DNA of 64,000 bases, from positions 248,001 to 312,000 of the forward strand of contig NZ_BOSJ01000003.1 of NCBI RefSeq assembly GCF_018403285.1, read 5' to 3'. The notes under the pieces were generated by a model, which searched no databases, was not told the DNA's origin, and saw only the letters and a list, made by a program, of their open reading frames with translations. Positions 16,053 through 24,752 of this stretch are shown here, piece after piece (the stretch's first letter is position 1; each line of letters starts with the position of its first letter). The position numbers and the translations under genes were made by a program. The stretch comes from Paenibacillus sp. J45TS6. GTDB lineage: Bacteria; Bacillota; Bacilli; Paenibacillales; Paenibacillaceae.

Positions 16053-16835
16053 TTATTGTCTCTTTCGAAATGAGAAAGCTTCCGAGAAAAGATAAACAAG
16101 TGATACGAACAGAAAACCGAGAATGACGGAGTCAATCACTCGCACGACAAGGACTCCATATTCAGATAAGGATAACGGATCTATCACCATCCATAGCACG
16201 AATATAACGATTATCAGAACCCCCAGAGATAACCAGTACCTCCACTTCCTTGAATTGAAATCCAAGGTATAGGCAGAGATCGGCACTTCGTTTCGATGCT
16301 TCCATAAACGGCTTAGAGAGAAGAGAAATATAATGGTTAGACCAAACAAAGTACTGCCATGTTGCAATATTTTATAAACGGGAAGGTCATACGTGGAAAT
16401 GGATAAGGTTTCTTGTAATAGACTCCACCGTAAGACCATAAACCCTCCTTGGTGTGTAAACGAGTCCCAGATCACATGGGTTGCCATGCCGAGCCAAGCG
16501 GAATAGACAAAAACAAGGACCCGAATCACCCTTGGCTTCCGTGGATGTTCTGACTTCGATGGTGAAGTGAGGATCTCCTGCACATCAGAAGGCAGATTGC
16601 TGAATAAAGGAGGATATACAATATACCGATATACTAGATAAGTTAGGATAACGAGGAAAAGGTTCAGCGTCATGAATCCATTTATCGTATGGCCGATTTC
16701 GCCGGAAGGTCTACCTCGCAGGAAATACTCGAAGTCTGGTGCCATACTCCCAAGAACAAGCGCGGGAAAATGAAGATAAGTTTTGTTTCGAACGAAAGGA
16801 AGTACAGCGGCTGGATGAGCAAAGGTGAGTGGCAT
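16053..16835 (-). CDS. DUF4184 membrane protein
   Basis: 260 aa starting at the ATG at 16835. The opening MPLTFAHPAAVLPFVRN followed by LVLGSMAPDFEYFLR is the DUF4184 signature, with conserved His and Asp resembling membrane-bound metal-dependent hydrolases (YdjM-like). A second conserved block, ATHVIWDSFTHQGG, adds further His and Asp. Six or seven membrane segments are visible. The family is uncharacterised; the His/Asp pattern hints at a metal site inside the membrane. Monocistronic, convergent with the arabinanase. Confidence 0.8.
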   Translation of the reverse strand: MPLTFAHPAAVLPFVRNKTYLHFPALVLGSMAPDFEYFLRGRPSGEIGHTINGFMTLNLFLVILTYLVYRYIVYPPLFSNLPSDVQEILTSPSKSEHPRKPRVIRVLVFVYSAWLGMATHVIWDSFTHQGGFMVLRWSLLQETLSISTYDLPVYKILQHGSTLFGLTIIFLFSLSRLWKHRNEVPISAYTLDFNSRKWRYWLSLGVLIIVIFVLWMVIDPLSLSEYGVLVVRVIDSVILGFLFVSLVYLFSEAFSFRKRQ

Positions 16836-16938
16836 GGATGTTCCTCTTTCTTTTTTCTATTTAGCTAACTTTATGGCTTTTTAGACGTTAACTATGTGTA
16901 TGGTTTAGCAATAACTAAAGAAATGGCGGGAAGCACAT

Positions 16939-18312
16939 ATGAAAGACGAAGTGGAAGAACAAAATGTAGCACAAATGATGAAAAAAGTATCGAATGACTC
17001 TTCTAAAAGTCAATTTCCGGAATTAGATACCGAGAAATTACCTCGGGACAGAAAGAAACCTCGAAATAGATTATCAAAACGATTGTTTTATATCACTGGG
17101 TTCACCGTTGTATTTCTTTTGGCCATTCTCGTACTGGAGAGGAATGGAGTATCAGAAGAGGAAAGGATCGTAATGGAAAAGTTATCAGGGAAATTAGGCT
17201 ATTTGAAACTGATACGAGAAGATCAAACACTCTATAACGCGGTGAAACATGATTTATTGCAAGATTTACATATGACAGATACAGACGGAGATTATTCATT
17301 AACGGTAGATGGCCTCATAGCTGATGAGAAAAAAGTGGTTATGTTGTACACGTTAACTGCACCGAATCAAGCAAGCAGGAAAGATTCTTTTCTTAGGTAT
17401 GAAATACTTGATGGAAAGAAAAATCATCTTAGTAGTTTTAGTCATGCAGCTCCACTTTCAGTCTATGATAAAGAAAAAGCTGAAAAAGTGCAGGTAGATG
17501 CCAGATTGTTGGATATCTCATGGTCTCCAGAAGGAGGAACCACTCCGGATACATTGATTTTAAACGTTGAACTCGATGACAAAAAATTTAGTATGACTAT
17601 TCCGAATGATCAGAGTCGTTATGTTGATATGAAGAAAACATACCAACTTGAAGAAGCTCTTACTATTGGGGATCAAAAATTAACGGTACATGAAGCCGTT
17701 GTTACTCCTCTTGTAGCTTACGTAAGAATCTCAGCAGATTCGCTGAATACAAGGAACATAAACGGGATGATTTCCTTAGCTATAATGAACGAGGAGGGGA
17801 AACACTATCCAAGTGGAGGTGGATCAGGTGATCTCATGTCTCCAGAAGGTTTGAATGCTCGATTTATCAGTAATTACTTCGATTCCTTACCAGCGTTTCT
17901 GGTGTCAGAGGGGGCATACATTTCAGATAAGAATAAAAAGTTAGTTATTAATACCGATACAAAAGAAACCCTGCTCGCTCCAAGTGAACACATAGCCCTC
18001 TCGGAAGCCATTGTAAAGGATGAAGAGATTGAAATTACGATTCTGACCAAAGACATTGATGTACCTACTCCGAAAGAATATAGAAATTTCATGCTGTTAA
18101 GTACCAATACTGCTTTTACAGATTCAACCGGAACTGAATTTATGATACTTGATGATTCGAGATCAGGATTCAATAGTAATGGAGAAAAGGCAGAACAAAC
18201 ATTATACTACTCTATCCCCAAAGAAGATTATGAGCAGCCACTAACTTTTGAAGTCGAGGAGTATCCTGGTTTTGTGAAAGAAAAAGTGAAAATTATGCTT
18301 GATTCAAAATAG
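16939..18312 (+). CDS. DUF4179-like anti-sigma paralog without its own sigma gene
   Basis: 457 aa, ATG at 16939 with a weak GGGAAG site. The cytoplasmic N-terminus (about 48 residues, Lys/Asp-rich) lacks a clear zinc-binding anti-sigma domain. One membrane helix spans residues about 49-66, and a 390-residue extracellular part has two DUF4179-type beta domains. The second half parallels the anti-sigma at 19023: shared stretches include AVKHDLLQD versus AWEHDFLQE, VDGLIADEKKVVMLYTL versus VGSILADEDRILILYSL, and the ending EYPGF. It sits directly before the sigma/anti-sigma operon but has its own terminator. Probably a duplicated stress sensor; whether it binds a sigma factor is unknown. Confidence 0.7.
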   Translation: MKDEVEEQNVAQMMKKVSNDSSKSQFPELDTEKLPRDRKKPRNRLSKRLFYITGFTVVFLLAILVLERNGVSEEERIVMEKLSGKLGYLKLIREDQTLYNAVKHDLLQDLHMTDTDGDYSLTVDGLIADEKKVVMLYTLTAPNQASRKDSFLRYEILDGKKNHLSSFSHAAPLSVYDKEKAEKVQVDARLLDISWSPEGGTTPDTLILNVELDDKKFSMTIPNDQSRYVDMKKTYQLEEALTIGDQKLTVHEAVVTPLVAYVRISADSLNTRNINGMISLAIMNEEGKHYPSGGGSGDLMSPEGLNARFISNYFDSLPAFLVSEGAYISDKNKKLVINTDTKETLLAPSEHIALSEAIVKDEEIEITILTKDIDVPTPKEYRNFMLLSTNTAFTDSTGTEFMILDDSRSGFNSNGEKAEQTLYYSIPKEDYEQPLTFEVEEYPGFVKEKVKIMLDSK

Positions 18313-18325
18313 ATCATTTATAGGG

Positions 18326-18361
18326 AAGAGTCACAGCTTGTTCTGGTGGCTCTTTTATTTT
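18326..18361 (+). terminator. Intrinsic terminator after anti-sigma paralog
   Basis: AAGAGTCAC / GTGGCTCTT stem followed by TTATTTTT. Confidence 0.75.
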
Positions 18362-18448
18362 TGGCGTGAATAAAAACCAAATGGGCTGCACGTCAGTCTA
18401 ATTAACAAATAGAGGAAATCAGACCGGATGGAAAGGAGGAGGGATTGA

Positions 18449-19030
18449 GTGGATTTAATTGAACTGGCTGTGAAAGCAAAACAAGGAGATGAAGAAGCAT
18501 TCTTAGAGCGAATGAGTGTAGACAAGCATAAATTATACGGCATTGCCTATTCTTATATGCTCAATCAGCAGGATGCGCTAGACGTGGTCCAAGAAACGGT
18601 GAGCAAAGTATGGGCAAAACGGAAATCACTGAAGCAACCCGAGTATTTTACAACATGGGTCATTCGAATCTTAATACGCGTATGTATGGATGAACAGAAA
18701 AAGAAACGTAGAGAGGTGCCTACGGCTGCGGATCATATGGGATATGATGCAGTACTTGCTCCGCAAAGTGTAGATTCAGATCACAAATTAGATATGGAAA
18801 AACGGATTAGAAAGCTGCAGCCGAAATATCGGATGGTCATCGTACTGAAATATTACCGTGATCTTACCATACCAGATATCGCTGAACTTATGAACAAGCC
18901 GGAAGGGACGATCCGAACCTGGCTTCATAAGGGATTGAAACAAATGAGAATTGAGATGATGGAAGAAGAGGATCAGGAAGTGAAAGAAAGCCCATGGACT
19001 GAGGACAGGAAGGTGAGGAAATATGTCTGA
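18449..19030 (+). CDS. ECF RNA polymerase sigma factor
   Basis: 193 aa from a GTG at 18449 after AAAGGAGGAGGG. Region 2 is visible at residues about 25-60 (YSYMLNQQDALDVVQETVSKVW, the core-binding helix) and region 4 at about 130-170 (YRDLTIPDIAELMNKPEGTIRTWLHKGLKQMR, the -35 recognition helix-turn-helix). There is no extra domain. It directs transcription of a small stress regulon and is held by the next gene's product, whose start overlaps its end by 8 bases (translational coupling). The acidic tail EEEDQEVKESPW is typical. No convincing autoregulated ECF promoter could be fixed upstream. Confidence 0.9.
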   Translation: MDLIELAVKAKQGDEEAFLERMSVDKHKLYGIAYSYMLNQQDALDVVQETVSKVWAKRKSLKQPEYFTTWVIRILIRVCMDEQKKKRREVPTAADHMGYDAVLAPQSVDSDHKLDMEKRIRKLQPKYRMVIVLKYYRDLTIPDIAELMNKPEGTIRTWLHKGLKQMRIEMMEEEDQEVKESPWTEDRKVRKYV

Positions 19031-20387
19031 AAATCAAGATAAGAATTGGGAGAATACTTTTGAGCTAAATAAACAACTTCATGATCAGCGGATGGTATCT
19101 GACTTCGAACTTGATCTTGCAATCCGTAAGGGATTGTCACAAGGAAAGAAAACGGATAGGGATGTGAGAAAAAGGAGATCTATTTTTGTAGCAGCCGCAG
19201 CTATGATGAGTGTTTTTATGATATTCGTTGCGAGTATCAGAGTTTCACCAGCCTTTGCTTCCACAGTTCGGGACATGCCGGGTTTGAATAAATTCGTAGA
19301 TCTCATTCGGTATGACAGCTTATTTGCAAAAGCATGGGAACATGATTTTCTACAAGAAGTGGGAATCTCAGATAGATCGGAAGATACCGTGTTTACGGTG
19401 GGAAGTATACTTGCGGATGAAGACCGGATTCTCATTCTCTATTCTCTGAAGGGTCCAGAAGTGAGGGAAGGGAAAGCGAATGATTATATGGCTTTTGAAT
19501 TGACGAATGGAAAAGGAGAAAAGATTAGCGAGCAACGACTAAGCGTTCTTCCTAAAGAGATTGAGGAAGCAGTTGATACTTATGAAAAACTTGATTTTCG
19601 ATTGTTAGACGGTCAAACGATGCCGGAACGGTTAATTCTGAAAGTGAATATGATTGGTCATCATTATGAAATTCCATTTACCGTGGATAAAGAACGTTTT
19701 GCGGGTATGAGAGAGGTCATTCCAGTCGATAAGCAGATGGAAGTAGATGGTCAGAAAGTGAACATTGATCAAGTAACGATTACGCCTCTTCAAGCAAAAG
19801 TACATGTCACAGCAGACCCCAATAATACAATGCAGATCAATGATCTAGTTGATTTAAGATTAAATGATAATACCGATTACAAAAGAAGAATGGAGACCGT
19901 ACAGGGCGACTTATCAACAGGAGAGCGAACTTATTACTTTGAAAGTCCTTATTTTAGTCAAACGGACTCGTTGACTTTAGAAGCAAAAGGATTCTTTTTG
20001 AATAAACGAGATCAAGTATTTACATTTAATATAGAGACGGTAGAGACCATACACACACCTAACCCACACATTGTCTTAGATAAGGTAGAGGAAACAGGAG
20101 ACGGAATTCAAGTAAGCATCAGTACAGAAGGAATTTATGACCAGACGGAATATCCATATTTCAATCCTTATGTACAATTTTTCAATGAAGATAACACATT
20201 CACAGATGCTGCGGGTAAAGAATATCCAATGAACGACGCTAAATTGTTAATGTGGACGGGACCCGGCACGGAGAGCCACGAAATGACGTTCTCTATACCC
20301 AAAAGGGAATATAAACAGCCTTTGTCTTTTAAGGTGAAGGAATACCCAGGATTTGCGAAAGCAGATATCAATATTAAAATAAAATAG
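19023..20387 (+). CDS. DUF4179 transmembrane anti-sigma factor
   Basis: 454 aa, ATG at 19023 overlapping the sigma gene's stop. Residues 1-50 are cytoplasmic and contact the sigma factor by family analogy; one helix (about residues 55-77) crosses the membrane; the rest is extracellular DUF4179 plus a second beta domain. The gene order sigma then DUF4179 is standard for this group in Bacillus and Paenibacillus. The signal sensed is unknown. A paralog lies 2 kb upstream. Confidence 0.85.
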   Translation: MSENQDKNWENTFELNKQLHDQRMVSDFELDLAIRKGLSQGKKTDRDVRKRRSIFVAAAAMMSVFMIFVASIRVSPAFASTVRDMPGLNKFVDLIRYDSLFAKAWEHDFLQEVGISDRSEDTVFTVGSILADEDRILILYSLKGPEVREGKANDYMAFELTNGKGEKISEQRLSVLPKEIEEAVDTYEKLDFRLLDGQTMPERLILKVNMIGHHYEIPFTVDKERFAGMREVIPVDKQMEVDGQKVNIDQVTITPLQAKVHVTADPNNTMQINDLVDLRLNDNTDYKRRMETVQGDLSTGERTYYFESPYFSQTDSLTLEAKGFFLNKRDQVFTFNIETVETIHTPNPHIVLDKVEETGDGIQVSISTEGIYDQTEYPYFNPYVQFFNEDNTFTDAAGKEYPMNDAKLLMWTGPGTESHEMTFSIPKREYKQPLSFKVKEYPGFAKADINIKIK

Positions 20388-20440
20388 AATTTGTCCTTAT
20401 GTCGTTCATGTATCGCTTACAAGAAATGTGACGTGTAAAC

Positions 20441-20469
20441 TTTTCAACTCATTCCATAAAAGCTATAAT
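20441..20469 (+). promoter_or_regulatory. Candidate sigma-A promoter of yebC
   Basis: TTTTCA (20441-20446), 17 bases, TATAAT (20464-20469). The -10 is perfect and the -35 poor. Confidence 0.5.
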
Positions 20470-20513
20470 AGAAAGGATTGAGCCTGATTCTAAGTGAAAG
20501 AGAGCGATATATT

Positions 20514-21233
20514 ATGGGTCGTAAATGGAATAACATCAAAGAGAAAAAGGCAAATAAGGACGCTAGTACTAGCCGAATCTATGCCAAATTTGGACGTGAA
20601 ATATATGTAGTTGCTCGCCAGGGTGAACCTGATCCTGAGTCGAACCGTGCACTGAAAGTAGTACTTGAGCGTGCCAAAACTTATAACGTACCAAAAGCGA
20701 TCATCGACCGCGCACTGGAAAAAGCAAAAGGCGGTTCCGAAGAAAACTTTGACGAACTTCGTTATGAAGGTTTTGGACCTAACGGTTCCATGGTTATTGT
20801 GGATGCCCTCACGAACAACGTGAATCGTACTGCTTCCGAAGTACGTTCCACTTTCAGTAAAAACGGAGGAAACCTCGGTGTAAGTGGTTCCGTTAACTAC
20901 ATGTTTGATTCAACAGCCGTTATCGGTGTAGAAGGAAAAACAGCGGATGACGTGCTTGAACTGCTAATGGAAGCAGATCTTGATGTACGTGACATTATCG
21001 AAGAAGATGATTCTGTTATCGTGTATGCTGAACCAGATCAATTCCACGCTGTACAAGATGCTTTCAAAAATGCTGGTATTTCCGAATTTACGGTAGCCGA
21101 GCTTACAATGCTTCCACAAACCTTCGTATCTCTAGAAGGCGATGCACTTGCTCAGTTCGAGAAACTGATCGATGTGCTTGAAGATCTGGAAGATGTGCAG
21201 CAAGTGTATCACAACGTCGAGTTCGAAGATTAA
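20514..21233 (+). CDS. yebC: YebC/PmpR (YeeI-like) family protein
   Basis: 239 aa from the ATG at 20514 ([17 protein letters not shown], the invariant YebC start); an upstream TTG is in frame but not plausible. The three-domain YebC fold is complete: helical N-terminus with [25 protein letters not shown], a middle domain with [26 protein letters not shown], and the C-terminus with [20 protein letters not shown] and [11 protein letters not shown]. Family members act as DNA-binding regulators and, in more recent work, as translation factors that relieve ribosome stalling. Its last codons are the apparent integration site of the adjacent island, so the 3' end may have been supplied by the element. 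Confidence 0.9.
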   Translation: MGRKWNNIKEKKANKDASTSRIYAKFGREIYVVARQGEPDPESNRALKVVLERAKTYNVPKAIIDRALEKAKGGSEENFDELRYEGFGPNGSMVIVDALTNNVNRTASEVRSTFSKNGGNLGVSGSVNYMFDSTAVIGVEGKTADDVLELLMEADLDVRDIIEEDDSVIVYAEPDQFHAVQDAFKNAGISEFTVAELTMLPQTFVSLEGDALAQFEKLIDVLEDLEDVQQVYHNVEFED

Positions 21234-21430
21234 GGTGTACTCTAGCCATTTCTCTAGCCATGAAACGGAAAGTTGTTCTTAAAACCACCAATTGTTTCAA
21301 TAAGCGAGAATATACATTTTTTTGCTTGTTGGATTTTATAATGATCTACGTTTTGAGTCTGAATTAATGAGAATGGCGTATTGTTAAACTCACTTTTTGT
21401 ATTGAATATCTATACAAGGAGTGAGTTTTT

Positions 21431-22258
21431 ATGTTATTAGAAGATGTTTAAAAAGAGTTTTTATTTGATCTGGAGATAAAGAATTACAGTGTTCGCACCA
21501 TTAAAGGCTATCGAAATAACAATAGAGCTTTCCTGAAATTCTTGTGTAACGCATTTGCAGTTACAGAATTGAGGAAGTTAGTACATCGCACATTAAATCG
21601 TATCTTATGAACTTGAAGAAAAAAGGATTGTCTAAATCGTATACTAATGGGATTCAAAAAAATATTCGTTCAATTTTCAAATTCAATGTGGAGAAGGTTA
21701 TATTGCTGAGAAAAGAAATCCTTTTATAGGGGTAAAGTCGTTGAAGCAACCCAAAAAAGTTCTTATTCAAACATTCGATGATGATGAAGTGAAGAGAATG
21801 ATCAGTGCATTCAAAGGTGATTATTATTTGAGTTTACGAAACAAGTTGATTCTGATGTTATTTGTAGATTTAGGAATCAGGAATCTGGAGCTTTGTACTC
21901 TGGGTACACTTGATGTGAGAGATAGTGTTATAAAGATACATGGCAAAGGAAATAAAGAAAGAAATTTGTACATTTCACCTTTTCTTAAAAAGCACATCAT
22001 CAAATACGAGAGTGAAAGAAGCATATTTCAAAGACAAGCTGATGACTGATTCAAATTTTTTTATCTCAAAATGGTAGAATAATCCAATATCCGTGAGCAT
22101 ATTCGTTGCAGTCGTCATACACTAAGACATTATTATGTCAGAAACAATTAAGATTGGGTTTAGATATTTATAGCCTTAGTAGATTGTTAGGTCATGAGTC
22201 AACAATCATTACAAATCGCTATCTGCAATCGATCCAAGATGAGCAGATTCAGAATTAG
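21431..22258 (+). pseudogene. Broken tyrosine recombinase (phage-type integrase)
   Basis: Reading through frames gives an integrase: an N-terminal SAM-like domain (SVRTIKGYRNNNRAFLKFL), NLKKKGLSKSYTNGIQKNIRSIF, then the catalytic domain with LRNKLILMLFVDLGIRNLELCTL, KIHGKGNKERNLYIS, RHTLRHYYV and LLGHESTIITNRYLQS including the final Tyr. There is a stop at codon 7 and several frameshifts (near 21560, 21690, 22049 and 22140). Not functional. It lies right after yebC, the expected place for the island's integrase. Confidence 0.8.
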
Positions 22259-22311
22259 CTAAAAAGACCACAAAAAGTGACGGCATTTAAAGATGTAAGA
22301 TTGTCAGCTCA

Positions 22312-22479
22312 ACATTCAGGCATACAATGGCCCATCGAATGAGTGCAGATGTGTTCTCACTTCAAAAAATGTTACGGCACTCTGACTTGGATATGAGCAA
22401 GAAATACTTGGCTTTATGGGGAACTGCCTCGAAAGAGCAAAATAATAAGTTTAATCCTTTAAATCATTTGGATTTATAA
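22312..22479 (+). pseudogene. C-terminal remnant of a second tyrosine recombinase
   Basis: 56 codons read TFRHTMAHRM, then LQKMLRHSDLDMSKKYLALWG, i.e. the HxxR and LRHSD...Y box of a different integrase (closer to the plasmid/Tn554-type group). There is no start and no N-terminal part. It is distinct from the remnant just upstream, so two recombinases have decayed here. Confidence 0.65.
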
Positions 22480-22657
22480 GGTTTTAACGCGCTCTCATAA
22501 ACATTAGTTGATTTGTTACATACATCCTAACGTAGATAACCATTCGAGAATATTTTGATTTAAAGCTAATGTGATTTCACCTAGAAGTCGTATAAACCGG
22601 CTGTAGAGTATCGAAGTCAACACTCAGTTAAGGAGTCGGTCTTAATTATTAAATCTT

Positions 22658-23044
22658 TTACACATGTAAATATAGAGTCACCCATTCGAACATTACAAAT
22701 GGGTGACTATTCAAGTGCTTAACATCCTTGGCAAGTCTGAGAATCATTTGTACCTCGGCAGTCTGCCTTAATAACGAGTTAATTGCTTTGATGAGAAGCC
22801 TTTTATCAGCCCTATCTTCGATAGCTTCTATTCCTTCAATTCGAATAACTCAATTGTATTCACATCTAAATCCGAAATCACTTTCTTTAGTTTTCCGTCG
22901 AAATGTTTCGTTCGCTGGGCTCAATATGTGAAATATATGTAACGTGGATTTCGCTTTTTCAAACAAAGTTTCCTGTGTGTGGCCGTTTTCTTTGCGTAAC
23001 ATTCTCATACGTTCTCCAACGAGTTATAAAAAATCAGAAGACAT
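22658..23044 (-). pseudogene. Broken XRE-family regulator
   Basis: On the minus strand, an ATG at 23044 with GGAAGGGAAGTG upstream gives MSSDFL, a stop, then LVGERMRMLRKENGHTQETL (XRE helix 1-2), SHIEPSERNISTEN, LKKVISDLDVNTIELFELKE and KRLLIKAINSLLRQTAEVQMILRLAKD, each segment in a shifted frame. This order is that of island-borne helix-turn-helix regulators with a short C-terminal helix. Stops and at least two frameshifts make it inactive. An inverted repeat (AGTCACCCATT / AATGGGTGACT, 22676-22708) lies at its 3' end and may be a terminator. Confidence 0.6.
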
Positions 23045-23185
23045 TCTTTCACTTCCCTTCCGTTCAAGCGTATGGAAGGAGTGTGGACATTCACATAATC
23101 TTATATCAGAATTTTTATTGAAAGAATATTATATATACGATACTATATTTGGTATGTGACTTTAGAACTAGGAAGGTGCGTGAAG

Positions 23186-23377
23186 ATGAGAATAAGGAAC
23201 TACATAATCAGCTTTACTTGTATATGTTTGATTCTACTGGGAACAGCCTGTGAATCAGAGAGTGATAAACGGAAGGCAAGAATTAAAGAACTTGATAAGG
23301 AGATTAATCAGTTAAAGAAAGAAACTGATTTAATGAATGATTATCTCGACGCCTGCGAAAAGGTGAGCAAATGTTAA
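23186..23377 (+). CDS. Small putative lipoprotein
   Basis: 63 aa from the ATG at 23186 with GGAAGGTG upstream. It has a basic N-terminus, a hydrophobic core and LLGTAC, a loose lipobox. The mature part (ESESDKRKARIKELDKEINQLKKE) is a short charged coiled coil ending in two cysteines. No family known. It precedes the SHOCT gene by 28 bases, probably co-transcribed. Confidence 0.6.
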   Translation: MRIRNYIISFTCICLILLGTACESESDKRKARIKELDKEINQLKKETDLMNDYLDACEKVSKC

Positions 23378-23405
23378 AATATACTATGGATTTGGGGATG
23401 TAAAA

Positions 23406-24236
23406 ATGTATCTTGGCTTTGGAGGGGTATTAGCAATCCTTGCGTTCATCATGTTTTTCATTGCTATTGGTGGCGGTGGTGATTATCCGATTGTAGGGTG
23501 GATTCTATTTATCGGATTTGGAATTGGTTCGTGGTACTCCTATAAGAAGAATAATGAACTTGAAGAAGAAAAGATGTCTCAGAAGCGGCATGAAACGGAT
23601 GATAGGTTAAAGCGTATTCCCAACTACAAATCGTCACAAAGATACACCTCAGCCAATGGCGATGTTACATTATCAATTGACGAAACGAACAAGCAAATAT
23701 CATTAGTTTCCCTTAATTCATACAAAGATAAAGTGTATAGCTACCGTGACATATTGAAATCTGAGATTTTGACAGATGGTATGAGTGTTACTTCTACAAA
23801 CAGGGGTAGCCAAATTGGAGGAGCGTTGCTAGGCGGTTTGCTTGCTGGAGGAGTAGGGGCATTGATAGGAGGACTTTCTGGCTCGACGACAAGCCAAGAA
23901 AAAGTGAAGAAGATTGAGTTGAACGTAATTGTTAATGATACAGTAAACCCGATACATAAGATTGCTTTTTTAGATTCGGAATTTTCCGCATATGCAAAGG
24001 ACACTCAGGAATATAAAGATAGCTACAATACAGCATATCATTGTCATCAATTAATCGGTGTTCTTATTAGGCAAGCCGACGAGGAAGACAAGCGAACAGA
24101 GACTTCAACGATTAGCAATAGTTCTCAAAGTAATGTGTCCGTTGCTGATGAACTTAGAAAACTTGTCCAGTTAAAGGATGAGGGAATAATCAGCGGCGAT
24201 GAGTTTGATATACAGAAGAAAAAGCTAATAGGGTAA
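23406..24236 (+). CDS. Membrane protein with C-terminal SHOCT domain
   Basis: 276 aa, ATG at 23406. Two membrane segments occupy residues about 5-48, followed by a charged linker and a beta domain with TSANGDVTLSIDETNKQISLVSL. A glycine-zipper-like stretch lies at about 140-165 (GGALLGGLLAGGVGALIGGL). The last 30 residues (ADELRKLVQLKDEGIISGDEFDIQKKKLIG) are a clear SHOCT motif, a short oligomerisation/tethering helix pair common in phage and island proteins. Function unknown. Pairs with the lipoprotein upstream and ends at a terminator. Confidence 0.75.
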   Translation: MYLGFGGVLAILAFIMFFIAIGGGGDYPIVGWILFIGFGIGSWYSYKKNNELEEEKMSQKRHETDDRLKRIPNYKSSQRYTSANGDVTLSIDETNKQISLVSLNSYKDKVYSYRDILKSEILTDGMSVTSTNRGSQIGGALLGGLLAGGVGALIGGLSGSTTSQEKVKKIELNVIVNDTVNPIHKIAFLDSEFSAYAKDTQEYKDSYNTAYHCHQLIGVLIRQADEEDKRTETSTISNSSQSNVSVADELRKLVQLKDEGIISGDEFDIQKKKLIG

Positions 24237-24240
24237 AACA

Positions 24241-24285
24241 AATAAACCAGTAAGAGGAGAAAACTTGTTACTGGCTTATTTTTGT
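24241..24285 (+). terminator. Terminator after SHOCT gene
   Basis: CCAGTAA / TTACTGG stem extended by AATAA/TTATT and followed by T5. Confidence 0.65.
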
Positions 24286-24472
24286 AAGGCGTTATACTAT
24301 CGTTTGTATTGTTCTTTTAATCTGCCTCATTGTATACGTATCAAGAGAATTATAATCTTCTCTCAGCATTGAGTACATTGTGAGATTTTTTACAGTGACG
24401 CCCACCTCCATAGCGAGTTAAATAATTGAAAATCTAAAATTTTTTTCTGACACAATAAAATAACAGGTTTAT

Positions 24473-24516
24473 AAGAGCCCACTGCAGATTCCTAGCGAGT
24501 GGGCTTTGTTTTTCTT
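24473..24516 (+). terminator. Second terminator-like hairpin in the 24.2-24.7 kb gap
   Basis: AAGAGCCCACT / AGTGGGCTTTG stem with a T-rich tail. There is no gene directly upstream in the same direction, so it may belong to a lost gene. The rest of the gap 24286-24752 contains only a 39-codon minus-strand reading frame without ribosome site and an operator-like inverted repeat. Confidence 0.6.
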
Positions 24517-24703
24517 TTTTTGTTTCTCACAAGCGATAAAATACATCTGAAGGAGAAGTATAAGAACATAATTATCAATTGTAAAAAAACAAGCAGATGA
24601 TAAGTTGGTTGTGATAGTGTCGTGATACAGGGGGCTTGTCCAAAGTGAATACTAAAGGTTTAAATAAATTGAATATGATAGGATGGATATAACAACAAGT
24701 TAT

Positions 24704-24721
24704 ACTATCTGTTTCTATAGT
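24704..24721. promoter_or_regulatory. Operator-like inverted repeat before HTH-ImmA gene
   Basis: ACTAT-N8-ATAGT, 32 bases before the TTG start, next to a second small dyad ATAAC-N5-GTTAT (24690-24704). A plausible autoregulatory site for the XRE domain; unproven. Confidence 0.3.
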
Positions 24722-24752
24722 AATATGTAAATATCGATAGGAGAGGTTGAGA

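Noticed and set aside
18362-18448. Autoregulated ECF promoter before the sigma gene
   Set aside because: A TGAATA ... CGTC pair exists but the -35 is weak and the 18-base spacing is long, so it is not claimed.
22728-23159. Overlapping plus-strand reading frames of 67-72 codons
   Set aside because: They have no good ribosome sites and lie opposite the decayed XRE regulator, which explains the composition better.
24292-24411. 39-codon minus-strand frame in the gap before HTH-ImmA
   Set aside because: The residues look plausible but there is no ribosome site, no family and no neighbour in that direction.
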